Assembly (NCBI GenBank): GCA_035314825.1
Contig: DATFYX010000001.1
Coordinates: 62,001 to 126,000, forward strand
Length of the DNA stretch: 64,000 nucleotides
Source: Candidatus Eremiobacteraceae bacterium
GTDB taxonomy: Bacteria; Vulcanimicrobiota; Vulcanimicrobiia; Eremiobacterales; Eremiobacteraceae
Reading direction: 5' to 3'
Part shown: piece by piece, positions 35,674 to 44,387 of the stretch
Position numbering within the stretch: the first letter of the stretch is position 1
Layout of the letters: each line of letters begins with the position of its first letter
Program-made: the position numbers and the translations under genes
Notes under the pieces: generated by a model
Databases searched by the model: none
The model's input: only the letters and a program-made list of their open reading frames with translations
What the model was told of the DNA's origin: nothing

Positions 35674-36567
35674 CTAGATGAGCGCGGCTTGCGTGAGGAA
35701 TGCCCGCGCCACGTCGTCCGGCTCCTGACGTTGTCCGTCGACCTGCTGGTTGAGACGGCGCATGACCGTGTCGGTCAGCAGCGGCGCGAGGCGGTTGAGC
35801 GTCGGAGCGATCTGCGGATGTGCCTGCAGCGTCACGGCGCGGACCACCGGGGCGACCGCGTAGGGCGGGAAGAAATGCCGATCGTCGTCGAGCACGACCA
35901 AGTGGTCGGTGTCGATCTGGCCGTCGGTGCCGAAAGCGACGACCACGTCGACCGCTCCGGTCTCAAGCGCTTTGTACTTGAGCCCGATGTCGACCGGCAC
36001 GACGCGTGCGAAGGCGAACCCGCCGTACGCCTTGACCAGTCCGGGCAGACCGTCGGGCCGCTCGAGGAACTCGTGCGGCGCGCCCAGGCGCAGCTTCGGC
36101 GCCTCGCGCGCGCAATCGCTCAAGTCGCGCAACCCGTATTTCGCCGCGAGCGCCTGCGTGGTGGCCAGCGCCTGCGTGTCGTTCATCGGCGCCGGGTCGA
36201 GCAGCACGAGGTCGTAGCGCTGCGCGTATTGCGTTTTTACCAGATCATAGACGGCGCGCCGGTCCGACAGCGGGGCCGCTTTGAGCACGACGAGCAAGGC
36301 CGTGCCCGTATACTCTGGATACAGATCGATGTCGCCGCGCGCAAGCGCCGGCATGATCACCTGGGTGCTGCCCAGATCGAGGCGGCGCTCGACCGGAAGG
36401 CCGGCGTGCTCGAGCAGCGCCGCGTACATCTGCCCGAGTATCAGCTCCTCGGTGAAGTTCTTCGAGCCGACCTTGACCGCGTTGCGGCGAGCGCACGCCG
36501 CCGGCGCGAGCGCCAGCGCCGTGAGTCCGGCAAGCGCCGCGCGCCGCGAGATCCGGTTGGGCATCAT
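35674..36567 (-). CDS. Osmoprotectant-binding protein (OpuCC/OsmF type)
   Basis: A 297-residue substrate-binding protein. The N-terminus has two adjacent arginines and a hydrophobic stretch ending in a possible lipobox (LAPAAC), so it may be a lipoprotein. VGSKNFTEELILGQMYAALLEHAG and DLYPEYTGTALL are hallmarks of the quaternary-amine-binding OpuC/OsmF family. The ATG pair at 36567 overlaps the upstream permease stop. The ligand is likely glycine betaine, choline or a relative. Confidence 0.92.
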   Translation of the reverse strand: MMPNRISRRAALAGLTALALAPAACARRNAVKVGSKNFTEELILGQMYAALLEHAGLPVERRLDLGSTQVIMPALARGDIDLYPEYTGTALLVVLKAAPLSDRRAVYDLVKTQYAQRYDLVLLDPAPMNDTQALATTQALAAKYGLRDLSDCAREAPKLRLGAPHEFLERPDGLPGLVKAYGGFAFARVVPVDIGLKYKALETGAVDVVVAFGTDGQIDTDHLVVLDDDRHFFPPYAVAPVVRAVTLQAHPQIAPTLNRLAPLLTDTVMRRLNQQVDGQRQEPDDVARAFLTQAALI

Positions 36568-37211
36568 GCGTTTGCCAGCGCCGGTGCGGTGAGACGGCGT
36601 TGCGTGAAGCCGAGCAGCGCTTCCGCCGCGAGAGCGAGCAGCGCGACGCAGACCGCGCCGGCGAGCAGTTCGCCGATGTCGTCGTTCTGCAAGCCGGCGA
36701 CGATGAGGTCGCCCAGGCCGCCTCCGCCGATGAACGCGGCGAGCGTCGCAGACGCGATGACCTCGACGGCGGCCGTGCGCACGCCGGCGAGCACGACGGG
36801 CGCGGCGAGCGGGGTCTCGACGCGGCGCAGGATCTGCTCTCGCAGCATGCCCATCCCAAGGGCCGCCTCGACCGCAGCTCGGTCGACGGAGCGGTAGCCG
36901 ACATCGGTGTTGATGAGAATGGGCGGGATGGCCAGCAGCGTCAGCGCCACCAGCGCGGGTTTGGTGCCAAGACCCAGCACCGGCAGCACCAAGGCCAACA
37001 CCGCCAGGCTCGGGATTGCACGCAACGCGGTCATCACGGTGACGACGCTCGAACCGGCCGGATGGCGCGATGTCCAGATGCCGAGCGGAATGCTCAGGCC
37101 GCACCCGATCGCCAGCGCGGAAAGGCTCAGACCGGCATGCACGAGCACGGCGTGCACTAACGCTGCGTGGTTCGCGCCGGCGTATGTCCACAGCGCTTGC
37201 GACGGTGTCAC
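36564..37211 (-). CDS. Osmoprotectant ABC transporter permease, proximal copy
   Basis: A 215-residue permease related to the distal copy, with six hydrophobic segments and the coupling loop AALGMGMLREQILRRVETPLAAP. GTG start. The permease / binding protein / ATPase / permease order resembles the E. coli yehZYXW (osmU) set. It overlaps the phosphoribosyltransferase gene by 4 bases, so all six minus-strand genes from 38252 to 34062 appear to be one transcript. Confidence 0.9.
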   Translation of the reverse strand: MTPSQALWTYAGANHAALVHAVLVHAGLSLSALAIGCGLSIPLGIWTSRHPAGSSVVTVMTALRAIPSLAVLALVLPVLGLGTKPALVALTLLAIPPILINTDVGYRSVDRAAVEAALGMGMLREQILRRVETPLAAPVVLAGVRTAAVEVIASATLAAFIGGGGLGDLIVAGLQNDDIGELLAGAVCVALLALAAEALLGFTQRRLTAPALANA

Positions 37212-37891
37212 GAGGGCTCAGGTTCGGCCGCGAGCGCCGCACGCACCTCTTGATCCGAGACCTCGCGAAAGTCGGCGTAGTATCGCCCGACCGCGAAATG
37301 CCATTCGCGTGCGGGCACAAGCACGACGAGGCGGTCGCATTTCGCCCGCAGCCTCTCCAAGAAATCGCCGGGTGCGACCGGAACCGCGCACACCACGCGC
37401 ACGGCACCGCGATTGCGCGCGGTTTCGAGCGCGCATAACATGGTCGCGCTGGTCGCGATGCCGTCGTCGACGAGGATCGCCGTCCGCCCCGCCAGATGGA
37501 TCGGCGCCCGCCCGCCGCGCAATTCGAACTCCAGCGCGTCGGCACGCGCGCGGGCGCCCGCGATGAGCTCGTCAAGCTTGTCAGATGCCACGTCGCGAGC
37601 GTGCTCGGTGAGGACCACGTCGCCGGCGGCCGACACGGCGCCCATCGCCAGCTCCGGTTGCGATGGATGGCCGACCTTGCGTACGACGCACACGTCGAGC
37701 GGCGCGCGAAGCGCATGTGCCACCGGCGCCGCGACCAAGACGCCGCCGCGCGCGATGCCGAGCACGACGGGCGATGCCTCGTCGCGCAAGCGGTCCGCGA
37801 GCAACGTGCCCGCTGCTCTACGGTCGGGGAAGATTTTCGGGAGTCGGGTTGGCTGAGAACGCGCGCACGCCGAACTGGCTCGCGCTGACAC
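37208..37891 (-). CDS. Phosphoribosyltransferase-family protein
   Basis: A type I phosphoribosyltransferase fold protein of about 227 residues, with the PRPP loop AILVDDGIATSATML and the family start FPDRRAAGTLLADRL. This subgroup, often annotated as 'predicted phosphoribosyltransferase', has no fixed substrate. The GTG start at 37891 would overlap the PilZ gene by 74 bases in another frame; no standard start lies closer to the conserved region, so the exact N-terminus is uncertain. Confidence 0.82.
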   Translation of the reverse strand: MSARASSACARSQPTRLPKIFPDRRAAGTLLADRLRDEASPVVLGIARGGVLVAAPVAHALRAPLDVCVVRKVGHPSQPELAMGAVSAAGDVVLTEHARDVASDKLDELIAGARARADALEFELRGGRAPIHLAGRTAILVDDGIATSATMLCALETARNRGAVRVVCAVPVAPGDFLERLRAKCDRLVVLVPAREWHFAVGRYYADFREVSDQEVRAALAAEPEPS

Positions 37892-38252
37892 GCTCGGTCA
37901 CATATTCGTTCAAGCGATGGCGCTCTTCATCGCTGATCCAGACGAAACGCACGCCATAGCGCGCATGGAAGCCGCCATTACCGCCTTGGGCGTACACGAC
38001 GCGCGCTTGCATATCGTAACGTTGTTGGAAGCCGAAATACATGGAAATGCCGATCTGTTCGCCGACGCGCAGGCGCTGGTGGGTGCGCAGACAGGCGCCG
38101 CCGGCCGACACGTCTTGTAAGATGGCGGGTTGTTCTTGGCCCCACGGCATGATCAAACGGACAGGTTCGCTCACCGCGAGACGCGAGGAGAGCCGTGGCT
38201 TTAGACCAGAGCCACCGGGCTTTTTCTTGAAGAGAAAACCAAAAATGGACAT
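37818..38252 (-). CDS. PilZ-domain cyclic-di-GMP receptor
   Basis: A 144-residue single-domain protein. The two c-di-GMP-binding motifs are present: RLSSR (RxxxR) and DVSAGG (D/NxSxxG), about 25 residues apart, followed by the PilZ barrel (ARVVYAQGGNGGFHARYGVRFVWI). Whether it controls motility, envelope or the downstream transporter is not visible. It is first in the minus-strand operon, behind a strong promoter. Confidence 0.88.
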   Translation of the reverse strand: MSIFGFLFKKKPGGSGLKPRLSSRLAVSEPVRLIMPWGQEQPAILQDVSAGGACLRTHQRLRVGEQIGISMYFGFQQRYDMQARVVYAQGGNGGFHARYGVRFVWISDEERHRLNEYVTERVSASQFGVRAFSANPTPENLPRP

Positions 38253-38304
38253 TTCGGAGCGTGCAGCCCCCGCCGTCCTTCTGGAAATGGCCCCCCAAGA
38301 GATA

Positions 38305-38334
38305 ATGATACGTTTATGGTCGAGGAGCTGTCAA
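38305..38334 (-). promoter_or_regulatory. Sigma-70-type promoter of the PilZ/osmoprotectant operon
   Basis: On the minus strand, a perfect TTGACA (38334-38329), an 18-base spacer and TATCAT (38310-38305, 5 of 6 consensus). The predicted start lies about 45 bases before the PilZ ATG. It is located in the 102-base gap after the EAL-domain gene. Confidence 0.78.
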
Positions 38335-38354
38335 GCCGCAAGCTCGGAGAGCGG

Positions 38355-40412
38355 TCAACCGACTTCTTGCGGGAAGCTCACAACGCGGCCGGCGATAAGC
38401 TGCCCGTCGAGCACGAACGCGTTGCCGCCCGCGGCCCGGGCGACCCGTTTGTAGCGTGCCGTTCTGCCCTGCAGGCTCGCCAGGTTCGGCAGGGGTGGCG
38501 AGGTCGCGGTGATGCCGACGAGTGCCAAGCCGATGCTCGGCGGGACAGCGTTCCCATGTTCGACTGACGCAAGGTCGCGCGCCACATGGAGCGGGGCGGC
38601 TCTGCGCCCGAAGGCCTCGATGATGGCGCGTCCGAGGCGCTCGACGTTCGCCGGATCGCACACGGCGAGGAAATTGACGCCGCCCAGATGGCCGACTGTC
38701 GCCTGCCGGTCGTTCGACTCGGCGACCACGGTGGACAGCGTCTCGGCGAGCAGCGCGATCACCTCATCGCCGCGCTCGATGCCGAAACGCTCGTTGTACG
38801 CTCGGAAGTTGAGCAGATCGATGTGCAGCACCGCGAACGGCGTGTTGGATTCGCAGCGCCGGTCGATCTCTTGCTGCAGCGGGATGCGGCCGGGCAAACC
38901 GGTCAGCGGGTTGGTGTTGCGCGCCATCGTCGCTTGGAACTCGGTCATCGTGTGCAGCAGGTCGCGTACGGAGACAACGCCCGCGTACACGCCGTCTTCG
39001 AGCACGACGATCTCGTCGTACATCTCGGTGCTGCGCCGGTGCGTGACTTTGCGCGCCACCTCTTCGATCGAGTCCTTCGCGTCGACGGCCAGATACGAGT
39101 CGTCCATGACCAAGCGCACCGCGCGTTTCGAGTAGAGCGAGTATCCGAATTGCTGCGAGAGGCGCTCGTAGAGCTTGGTCCGGCTGACCAATCCCACCGG
39201 CGCGCCGAATTCGGTGAGCACGACGCTGTCGAGGTCGGCATTGCGATCGAAGATCTCGAGCAGTTCGCTCGTGTAGGCCGTCGGCATGAGCGCCGGCGCA
39301 CGGCGGGTGATGGTGCTGACCGCCATGCGCTTGGGCATCGGCACGGCGCGCAGCGTGGATGAACGTTCGCGGATGAACGCGGCGATCTCGGGCTTGGGCT
39401 CGATGAACCCGCTCGACGGCCGCCCTAACAGGAAACCCTGGCCGAGGTCGACGCCGATCTCGATGAGCGTCGCCAACTCGTCCACCGTCTCGATGCCTTC
39501 GGCGAGCACTTTGGCGTCGATGCGCTTGGCGAAGATGATGATCGCGGAGACGAGCGCGTTCTTGGCGCGGTCGCGGTCGATGTCGCGCACCAGCGCCATG
39601 TCGAGCTTGATGAAGTGCGGCCGCACTTCGGTGACCGCGCGCAGGCTGTTGTGCCCGGCGCCGGCGTCATCGATCGCGACCTTGAAGCCCTGTCTATAAT
39701 AGTAGAGCAGCGCGCGCTTGAGCAGGTCGAAGTCGGCGATCGCCTGCTTCTCGGTTATCTCCAGCACCACGCGCTCTTGCGCGAGACGGCTTTGCTCGAT
39801 GACCTCGCGCGACAACCCCGCGTTTTGCTCCTCGAGCACGCGCGGGCTCAAGTTCAAGAACAGGTAGCAGCCGCTCGGGATGCCGGCAGCCGCCGCGATC
39901 GAGCGGAAACGGCAGACGCGTTCGAGGCGGTGGGTCGCGCCCACCGCAGCCGCCGCACCGAACAGCGCATCGGCGCCTTCGAGGCGCGTGCCGATCGGAC
40001 CGCGCGAGAGCGCTTCGTACCCGAAGACGCTGCCGTCGGCGAGATTGATGATCGGCTGGAAGACGGAGCGGATGCGGTTCTCGTTGAGGACCTGTTCGAG
40101 GTCGTCGTCGCGCTCGGCGGTCGGCGCCGGCGCGGCGAAGATCATCGGGCTGTGCGGGGGCGCCGGCGCAGGCGGCGGTGATTGTGAGGGCCGTTCTTGT
40201 TGGCCGATCGCGGAGGGAACCGGTTCGAGCGGCGCCTCGATGCCCGACGCGATGGCGGCCGCCGTCTCGCCGGCTGACGGCGTCGGCCCGCCCGGCGTTT
40301 CGGTGGGCGCAGGCAGCGGCGACCGCTCGCCCGTGACGAAGCCGAGCAGCTTGCGGAATCTGCGTTTGATTCCTGAAGAGTCGTCCAAGGAGCTACCTCT
40401 ATTACAGACCAT
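38355..40412 (-). CDS. EAL phosphodiesterase with CBS pair and degenerate GGDEF domain
   Basis: A cytoplasmic signalling protein of about 685 residues. A Pro-rich N-terminal linker precedes an EAL domain (about 105-350) with E133 (YEALSRG), N187 (LNLSP), E218, the metal pair D248/D249 (AIDDAGAGHNSL), K269 and AEGIET, so c-di-GMP hydrolysis is plausible. A CBS pair follows (about 375-500), then a GGDEF domain whose signature is GGVNF (577-581), which cannot be a catalytic cyclase. ATG 40412 was used, but the TTG at 40388 has the better ribosome-binding site (AGAGG). The PilZ gene lies next, suggesting one c-di-GMP pathway. Confidence 0.9.
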   Translation of the reverse strand: MVCNRGSSLDDSSGIKRRFRKLLGFVTGERSPLPAPTETPGGPTPSAGETAAAIASGIEAPLEPVPSAIGQQERPSQSPPPAPAPPHSPMIFAAPAPTAERDDDLEQVLNENRIRSVFQPIINLADGSVFGYEALSRGPIGTRLEGADALFGAAAAVGATHRLERVCRFRSIAAAAGIPSGCYLFLNLSPRVLEEQNAGLSREVIEQSRLAQERVVLEITEKQAIADFDLLKRALLYYYRQGFKVAIDDAGAGHNSLRAVTEVRPHFIKLDMALVRDIDRDRAKNALVSAIIIFAKRIDAKVLAEGIETVDELATLIEIGVDLGQGFLLGRPSSGFIEPKPEIAAFIRERSSTLRAVPMPKRMAVSTITRRAPALMPTAYTSELLEIFDRNADLDSVVLTEFGAPVGLVSRTKLYERLSQQFGYSLYSKRAVRLVMDDSYLAVDAKDSIEEVARKVTHRRSTEMYDEIVVLEDGVYAGVVSVRDLLHTMTEFQATMARNTNPLTGLPGRIPLQQEIDRRCESNTPFAVLHIDLLNFRAYNERFGIERGDEVIALLAETLSTVVAESNDRQATVGHLGGVNFLAVCDPANVERLGRAIIEAFGRRAAPLHVARDLASVEHGNAVPPSIGLALVGITATSPPLPNLASLQGRTARYKRVARAAGGNAFVLDGQLIAGRVVSFPQEVG

Positions 40413-40504
40413 CGGAGTGCCGCGACGGGACAATTAGCGCCGCGCGACACGCTGTCCCGCCGTCAGCCGCGGCCGGACACGCGTTCGCCCCCGCAGGGGG
40501 TCGC

Positions 40505-43500
40505 GTGCCACGGCCGAACCCGCGGCCTATGCTATCGCCCGAGCGCCCGTTCTCACGGGAGAGCGTGGAGAAAGCGCCTCGCATCCGCGGCGCGCAGGTC
40601 AAGCACTCGGTGTGCCCCTATTGCGCGGTCGGCTGCGCCCAGCTCGCCTACGTGAAGGACGGCGTCCTGCTCGACGTCGAGGGCGATCCGGACAGTCCGA
40701 TCAACCGCGGCACGCTCTGCCCCAAGGGCGCGGCGACGTACCAATACGCCGTCAACCCGTTGCGCACGACGACCGTGAAGTATCGTGCGCCCTATTCGGA
40801 CCATTGGGAGACCAAGCCGCTCGAGTGGGCGATGGAGCAGATCGCGCAGCGCATCAAGCAGACGCGCGACGAGACCTTCGTCGAGACGCTGCCCGACGGC
40901 ACGACGGTGAACGCGTGCTACGCGATCGAGTCGCTCGGCGGCGCGACGCTCGACAACGAAGAGAACTATCTCATCAAGAAGCTGTTGTGCGGCGGCCTGG
41001 GCATCATCCCGATCGAAAACCAGGCGAGGATATGACATAGCAGCACGGTGCCCGGTCTGGGCACCTCGTTCGGCCGGGGCGGCGCGACGACGTTCCCGCA
41101 AGACCTCGTCAACTCCGATGCCGTTCTCATCATGGGTTCGAACATGGCCGAAGCCCACCCGGTGGCGTTCGCGCGCGTGCTCGAGGCCAAAGAACGCGGC
41201 GCGAAGCTCATCCACGTCGATCCGCATTTCTCGCGCACCTCGGCCATGGCCGATCTCTATCTGCAGATCCGCGCGGGCTCGGATATAGCGTTCTTAGGAG
41301 GCATCATCCGCTGGCTGCTCGTCAACGAGCGCTACTTCCACGACTACGTCTACTATTACACCAACGCGCTGACCGTCATCGACGACAAGTTCGAGGACAG
41401 CGAGGCGCTCGACGGACTGTTCTCGGGCTACGACCCACAGACACGCAGTTACGACACCTCGTCGTGGCAATACAAGCGCGACAAGAAGGGCAATACCGTC
41501 ACCGATCCCGAGGCGAAGAAGCCGCGCACCGTGCTCAACCTGCTCAAGTACCACTTCGAGCGCTATACGCCCGAAGAGGTCGAGCGCATCTGCGGCGTCC
41601 CCAAGGACGGCTTCTTGCGCGTCTGCGAGATCCTCGCGGACAACTCCGGTCGCGAGCGCACCGCCGCGTTCTGCTATGCGCTCGGCTGGACGCAGCACAG
41701 CCACGGCGTGCAGAACATCCGCGCGGCGGCGATCGTGCAGCTGCTGCTGGGCAACATGGGCCGCCCGGGCGGCGGCATCATGGCGCTGCGCGGCCATGCG
41801 TCCATCCAGGGATCGACCGACGTGCCGACGCTGTACGATCTGCTCTCGGGCTACATGCCGCAGCCCAGCGCGCTGCTCGATCACGGCACGCTCGAGAAAT
41901 ACATCAAGGCGGCGTGGCGGCCGACCGGCTGGTGGGCGAATTTCCCGAAGTACATCGTGTCGTTCTTGAAGGCGTGGTACGGCGCCGCGGCGACCGTGGA
42001 GAACGACTATCGCTTCGACTGGGTCGCCAAGACCAACGGCGACCATTCGCATCTCGCCTCCACCTTCGCGATGGTCGAAGGCAAGATCAAGGGCATGCTG
42101 ATCATGGGGCAAAATCCGGCGTCCGGCTCGGCGCACGCGCGCCTGCAGCGCAGGGCTCTGTCGAATCTGGATTGGCTGGTCGTACGCGATCTCTACGAGA
42201 TCGAGTCGGCGGCGTTCTGGTATGCGGCGCCGGACGGCGAGGACCCGGCCGCGATCAAGACCGAGATATTCTTCGTCCCCGCTGCTTCGCACTTGGAAAA
42301 GGAAGGCTCGTTCACCAACACACAGCGGCTGGTGCAGTGGCGCGATAAAGCGATCGACCCGCCGGGCGAGGCGCGCAGCGACGCATGGTTCATCCATCAG
42401 CTCGCCAAGCGCCTCAAGAAGCTCTATGCGGGCAGCAAGCTCAAACGCGACGCGCCGATCCAAGCGCTGACCTGGGAGTACGATCGCGCGGAGCCCGAGC
42501 CGGGGTCGAAGGTGCTCGACGAGCCCGATCTGGACCGCGTCGTGCAAGAGATCAACGGCTGCGAGATCGCGACGGGCAAGCTGCTGGGCGGCTTCGCCGA
42601 GCTCAAAGACGACGGCACGACCGCGTGCGGCTCGTGGATCTACAGCGGCATCCATCCGGAGCCCGGGCGCAATAAAGCGGCGTCGCGCGACAATCGCGGC
42701 CGCGTGTTCCCGAACTGGGGCTGGTCCTGGCCGGCGAATCGACGCATCCTTTATAATAGGGCGTCTGCCGACCCGTCGGGACGCCCGTGGTCCGAGCGCA
42801 AGAAGTACATCTGGTGGGACGAGGAGCAAAAGAAGTGGACGGGCGAGGACGTGCCCGACTTCCCGGCCACCAAGGATCCGGAGACCCCCGCCAAGCCGGG
42901 CGCGGGCGGCATGGATGCATTGTCAGGCAGCGACCCGTTCATCATGATGCCGGACGGCCGTGGCTGGCTGTTCGTGCCCAAGGGGCTCAAAGATGGTCCA
43001 ATGCCGACGCACTACGAGCCCTATGAATCGCCGGTGCACAACGCGCTGTACGGACAGCAGTCAAATCCGACCGCCAAGACGTTCGCCAAGACGGGCGACA
43101 ACCCGATCGCGGCGCCCGAGGACCCCGACTATCCGGTCGTCATGACGACGTACCGCGTGACCGAGCATCATGTCACCGGGGCGATGACGCGCTGGCTGCC
43201 GTGGCTCGCGGAGCTGCAGCCCGAAGCGTTCGTCGAGCTGAGCCCACAGCTCGCGGCCGCGAAAGGGATCGTGAACGGCGGCTGGGTGACCGTCAGCACG
43301 CTGCGCGGGCAGTTCGAGGGCCGGGCGCTGGTCACACCGCGCATGCACCCGCTGCAGATCCAAGGCAAGCTGATCGACCAGATCGGAGTGCCGGTGCATT
43401 GGAGCTACATGGGGGTGACCAAGGGCGACACACCCAATGACCTCACCCATCTCGTGCTGGAGCCTAACGTGTCGATCTACGAGGTGAAGGCCATCACCTG

Positions 43501-43570
43501 TAACGTCCGCGCCGGCAGGCGCACCGGAGCGACGACCGCACCGGTCGCGCCAAAGACCGAATCCGCATGA
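40505..43570 (+). CDS. fdhA: Formate dehydrogenase catalytic subunit, selenoprotein
   Basis: Molybdopterin (bis-MGD) enzyme oxidising formate to CO2. It has 1021 residues when the in-frame UGA at 41033-41035 is read as selenocysteine (Sec177). An N-terminal [4Fe-4S] site (C37, C40, C44, C72) precedes the Mo site, where Sec177-His178 stand in the family-typical NQARI-U-HSSTV context. The length matches FdnG/FdoG. The GTG start has AGGGGG upstream. No twin-arginine signal is present, so the enzyme is predicted to face the cytoplasm. It overlaps the beta subunit by 4 bases. Reading the UGA as a stop would wrongly split the gene in two. Confidence 0.95.
41033..41065 (+). promoter_or_regulatory. 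Selenocysteine UGA and bacterial SECIS hairpin
   Basis: UGA (41033-41035) is followed after 11 bases by GGTGCCC (41047-41053), loop GGTCT (41054-41058) and the perfectly complementary GGGCACC (41059-41065). E. coli fdhF has the same 11-base distance from UGA and a GGUC apical loop, the SelB contact site. Here the stem is continuous, without the bulged U of fdhF. Confidence 0.92.
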
Positions 43571-44382
43571 GCTTTTTCCAAGCGTTCGAACGGGTCGAGC
43601 CGCCGCCTCAAGCGCGGCCGATGGGTTTTTTCACCGATTCGTCGGTGTGCATCGGCTGCAAGGCGTGCGAAGTCGCCTGCAAACAGTGGAACGAGCTGCC
43701 CGCGGACGGCCAGAAATTCACCGGCATGTCGTACGACAACACCGTCGCGCTCGGTGCGACGACGTGGCGCCATGTCCAATTCATCGAGCAGCAAGACGAG
43801 CGCGGCGCGATGCGCTGGCTGTTCAACAGCGACGTGTGCAAGCATTGCGTGGATGCGCCGTGCGAGAACGCGTGTCCGACCGGTTCGCTCATCCGCACCG
43901 AATTCGACACCGTGTACGTGCAGCAGGACATCTGCAACGGCTGCGGTTATTGCGTCGTCGCGTGCCCGTTCGGCGTCATCGAGACGGCGCACGCCGCGCC
44001 GAACACGGATGGCGCCGCGCATAAGTGCACGCTGTGCTACGACCGGCTCAAGGACGGTATGGAACCGGCGTGCGCCAAAGCCTGTCCGACGGACTCGATC
44101 CTCTTCGGCGAGGTCGATCAGCTGCGCGAGTACGCGGCGCGCCGCGTCGAGGTCCTGCAAGCGCGCGGCGAGAGCAAGGCCCAGCTGTACGGCATGCCCG
44201 CGCAAGACCACGCGCTCGGCGGCCTCAACTCGTTCTTCTTGCTGCTCGACGAACCGGAGAAGTACAATCTCCCGCGCTATCCGCGCTCGCCTAAGCGCGC
44301 CATGGCCAAGGGCTATCTGTGGGGCCTGGGCGCCGCGATCGTCGTAGCGGCGACCATGGCGCTCATGTTCGACTCGGACTGA
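43567..44382 (+). CDS. fdhB: Formate dehydrogenase iron-sulfur beta subunit
   Basis: Electron-transfer subunit of 271 residues with four [4Fe-4S] clusters from the cysteine groups CIGCKACEVACKQ, CKHCVDAPCENACP, CNGCGYCVVACPFG and CTLCYDRLKDGMEPACAKACP. A C-terminal hydrophobic helix (GYLWGLGAAIVVAATMALMF) would anchor it in the membrane, as in FdnH. The ATG overlaps the fdhA stop. It connects the catalytic subunit with the NrfD-like membrane protein. Confidence 0.95.
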   Translation: MSFFQAFERVEPPPQARPMGFFTDSSVCIGCKACEVACKQWNELPADGQKFTGMSYDNTVALGATTWRHVQFIEQQDERGAMRWLFNSDVCKHCVDAPCENACPTGSLIRTEFDTVYVQQDICNGCGYCVVACPFGVIETAHAAPNTDGAAHKCTLCYDRLKDGMEPACAKACPTDSILFGEVDQLREYAARRVEVLQARGESKAQLYGMPAQDHALGGLNSFFLLLDEPEKYNLPRYPRSPKRAMAKGYLWGLGAAIVVAATMALMFDSD

Positions 44383-44387
44383 CGCGC

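Noticed and set aside
34852-36897. A 681-codon plus-strand open frame across the osmoprotectant genes
   Set aside because: It is antisense to three well-supported transporter genes, shows no recognisable fold and is rich in Arg, Gln and Asp as expected of a shadow frame.
40427-40458. GGGACA / TGTCCC inverted repeat between the EAL gene and formate dehydrogenase
   Set aside because: Six bases with a 20-base gap and no supporting promoter element; expected by chance at this GC content.
40505-41035. An apparent truncated formate dehydrogenase followed by a second ORF beginning at 41048
   Set aside because: Both parts are in the same frame, the stop is UGA at the active-site selenocysteine position, and a SECIS hairpin follows. 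It is one gene, not a pseudogene.
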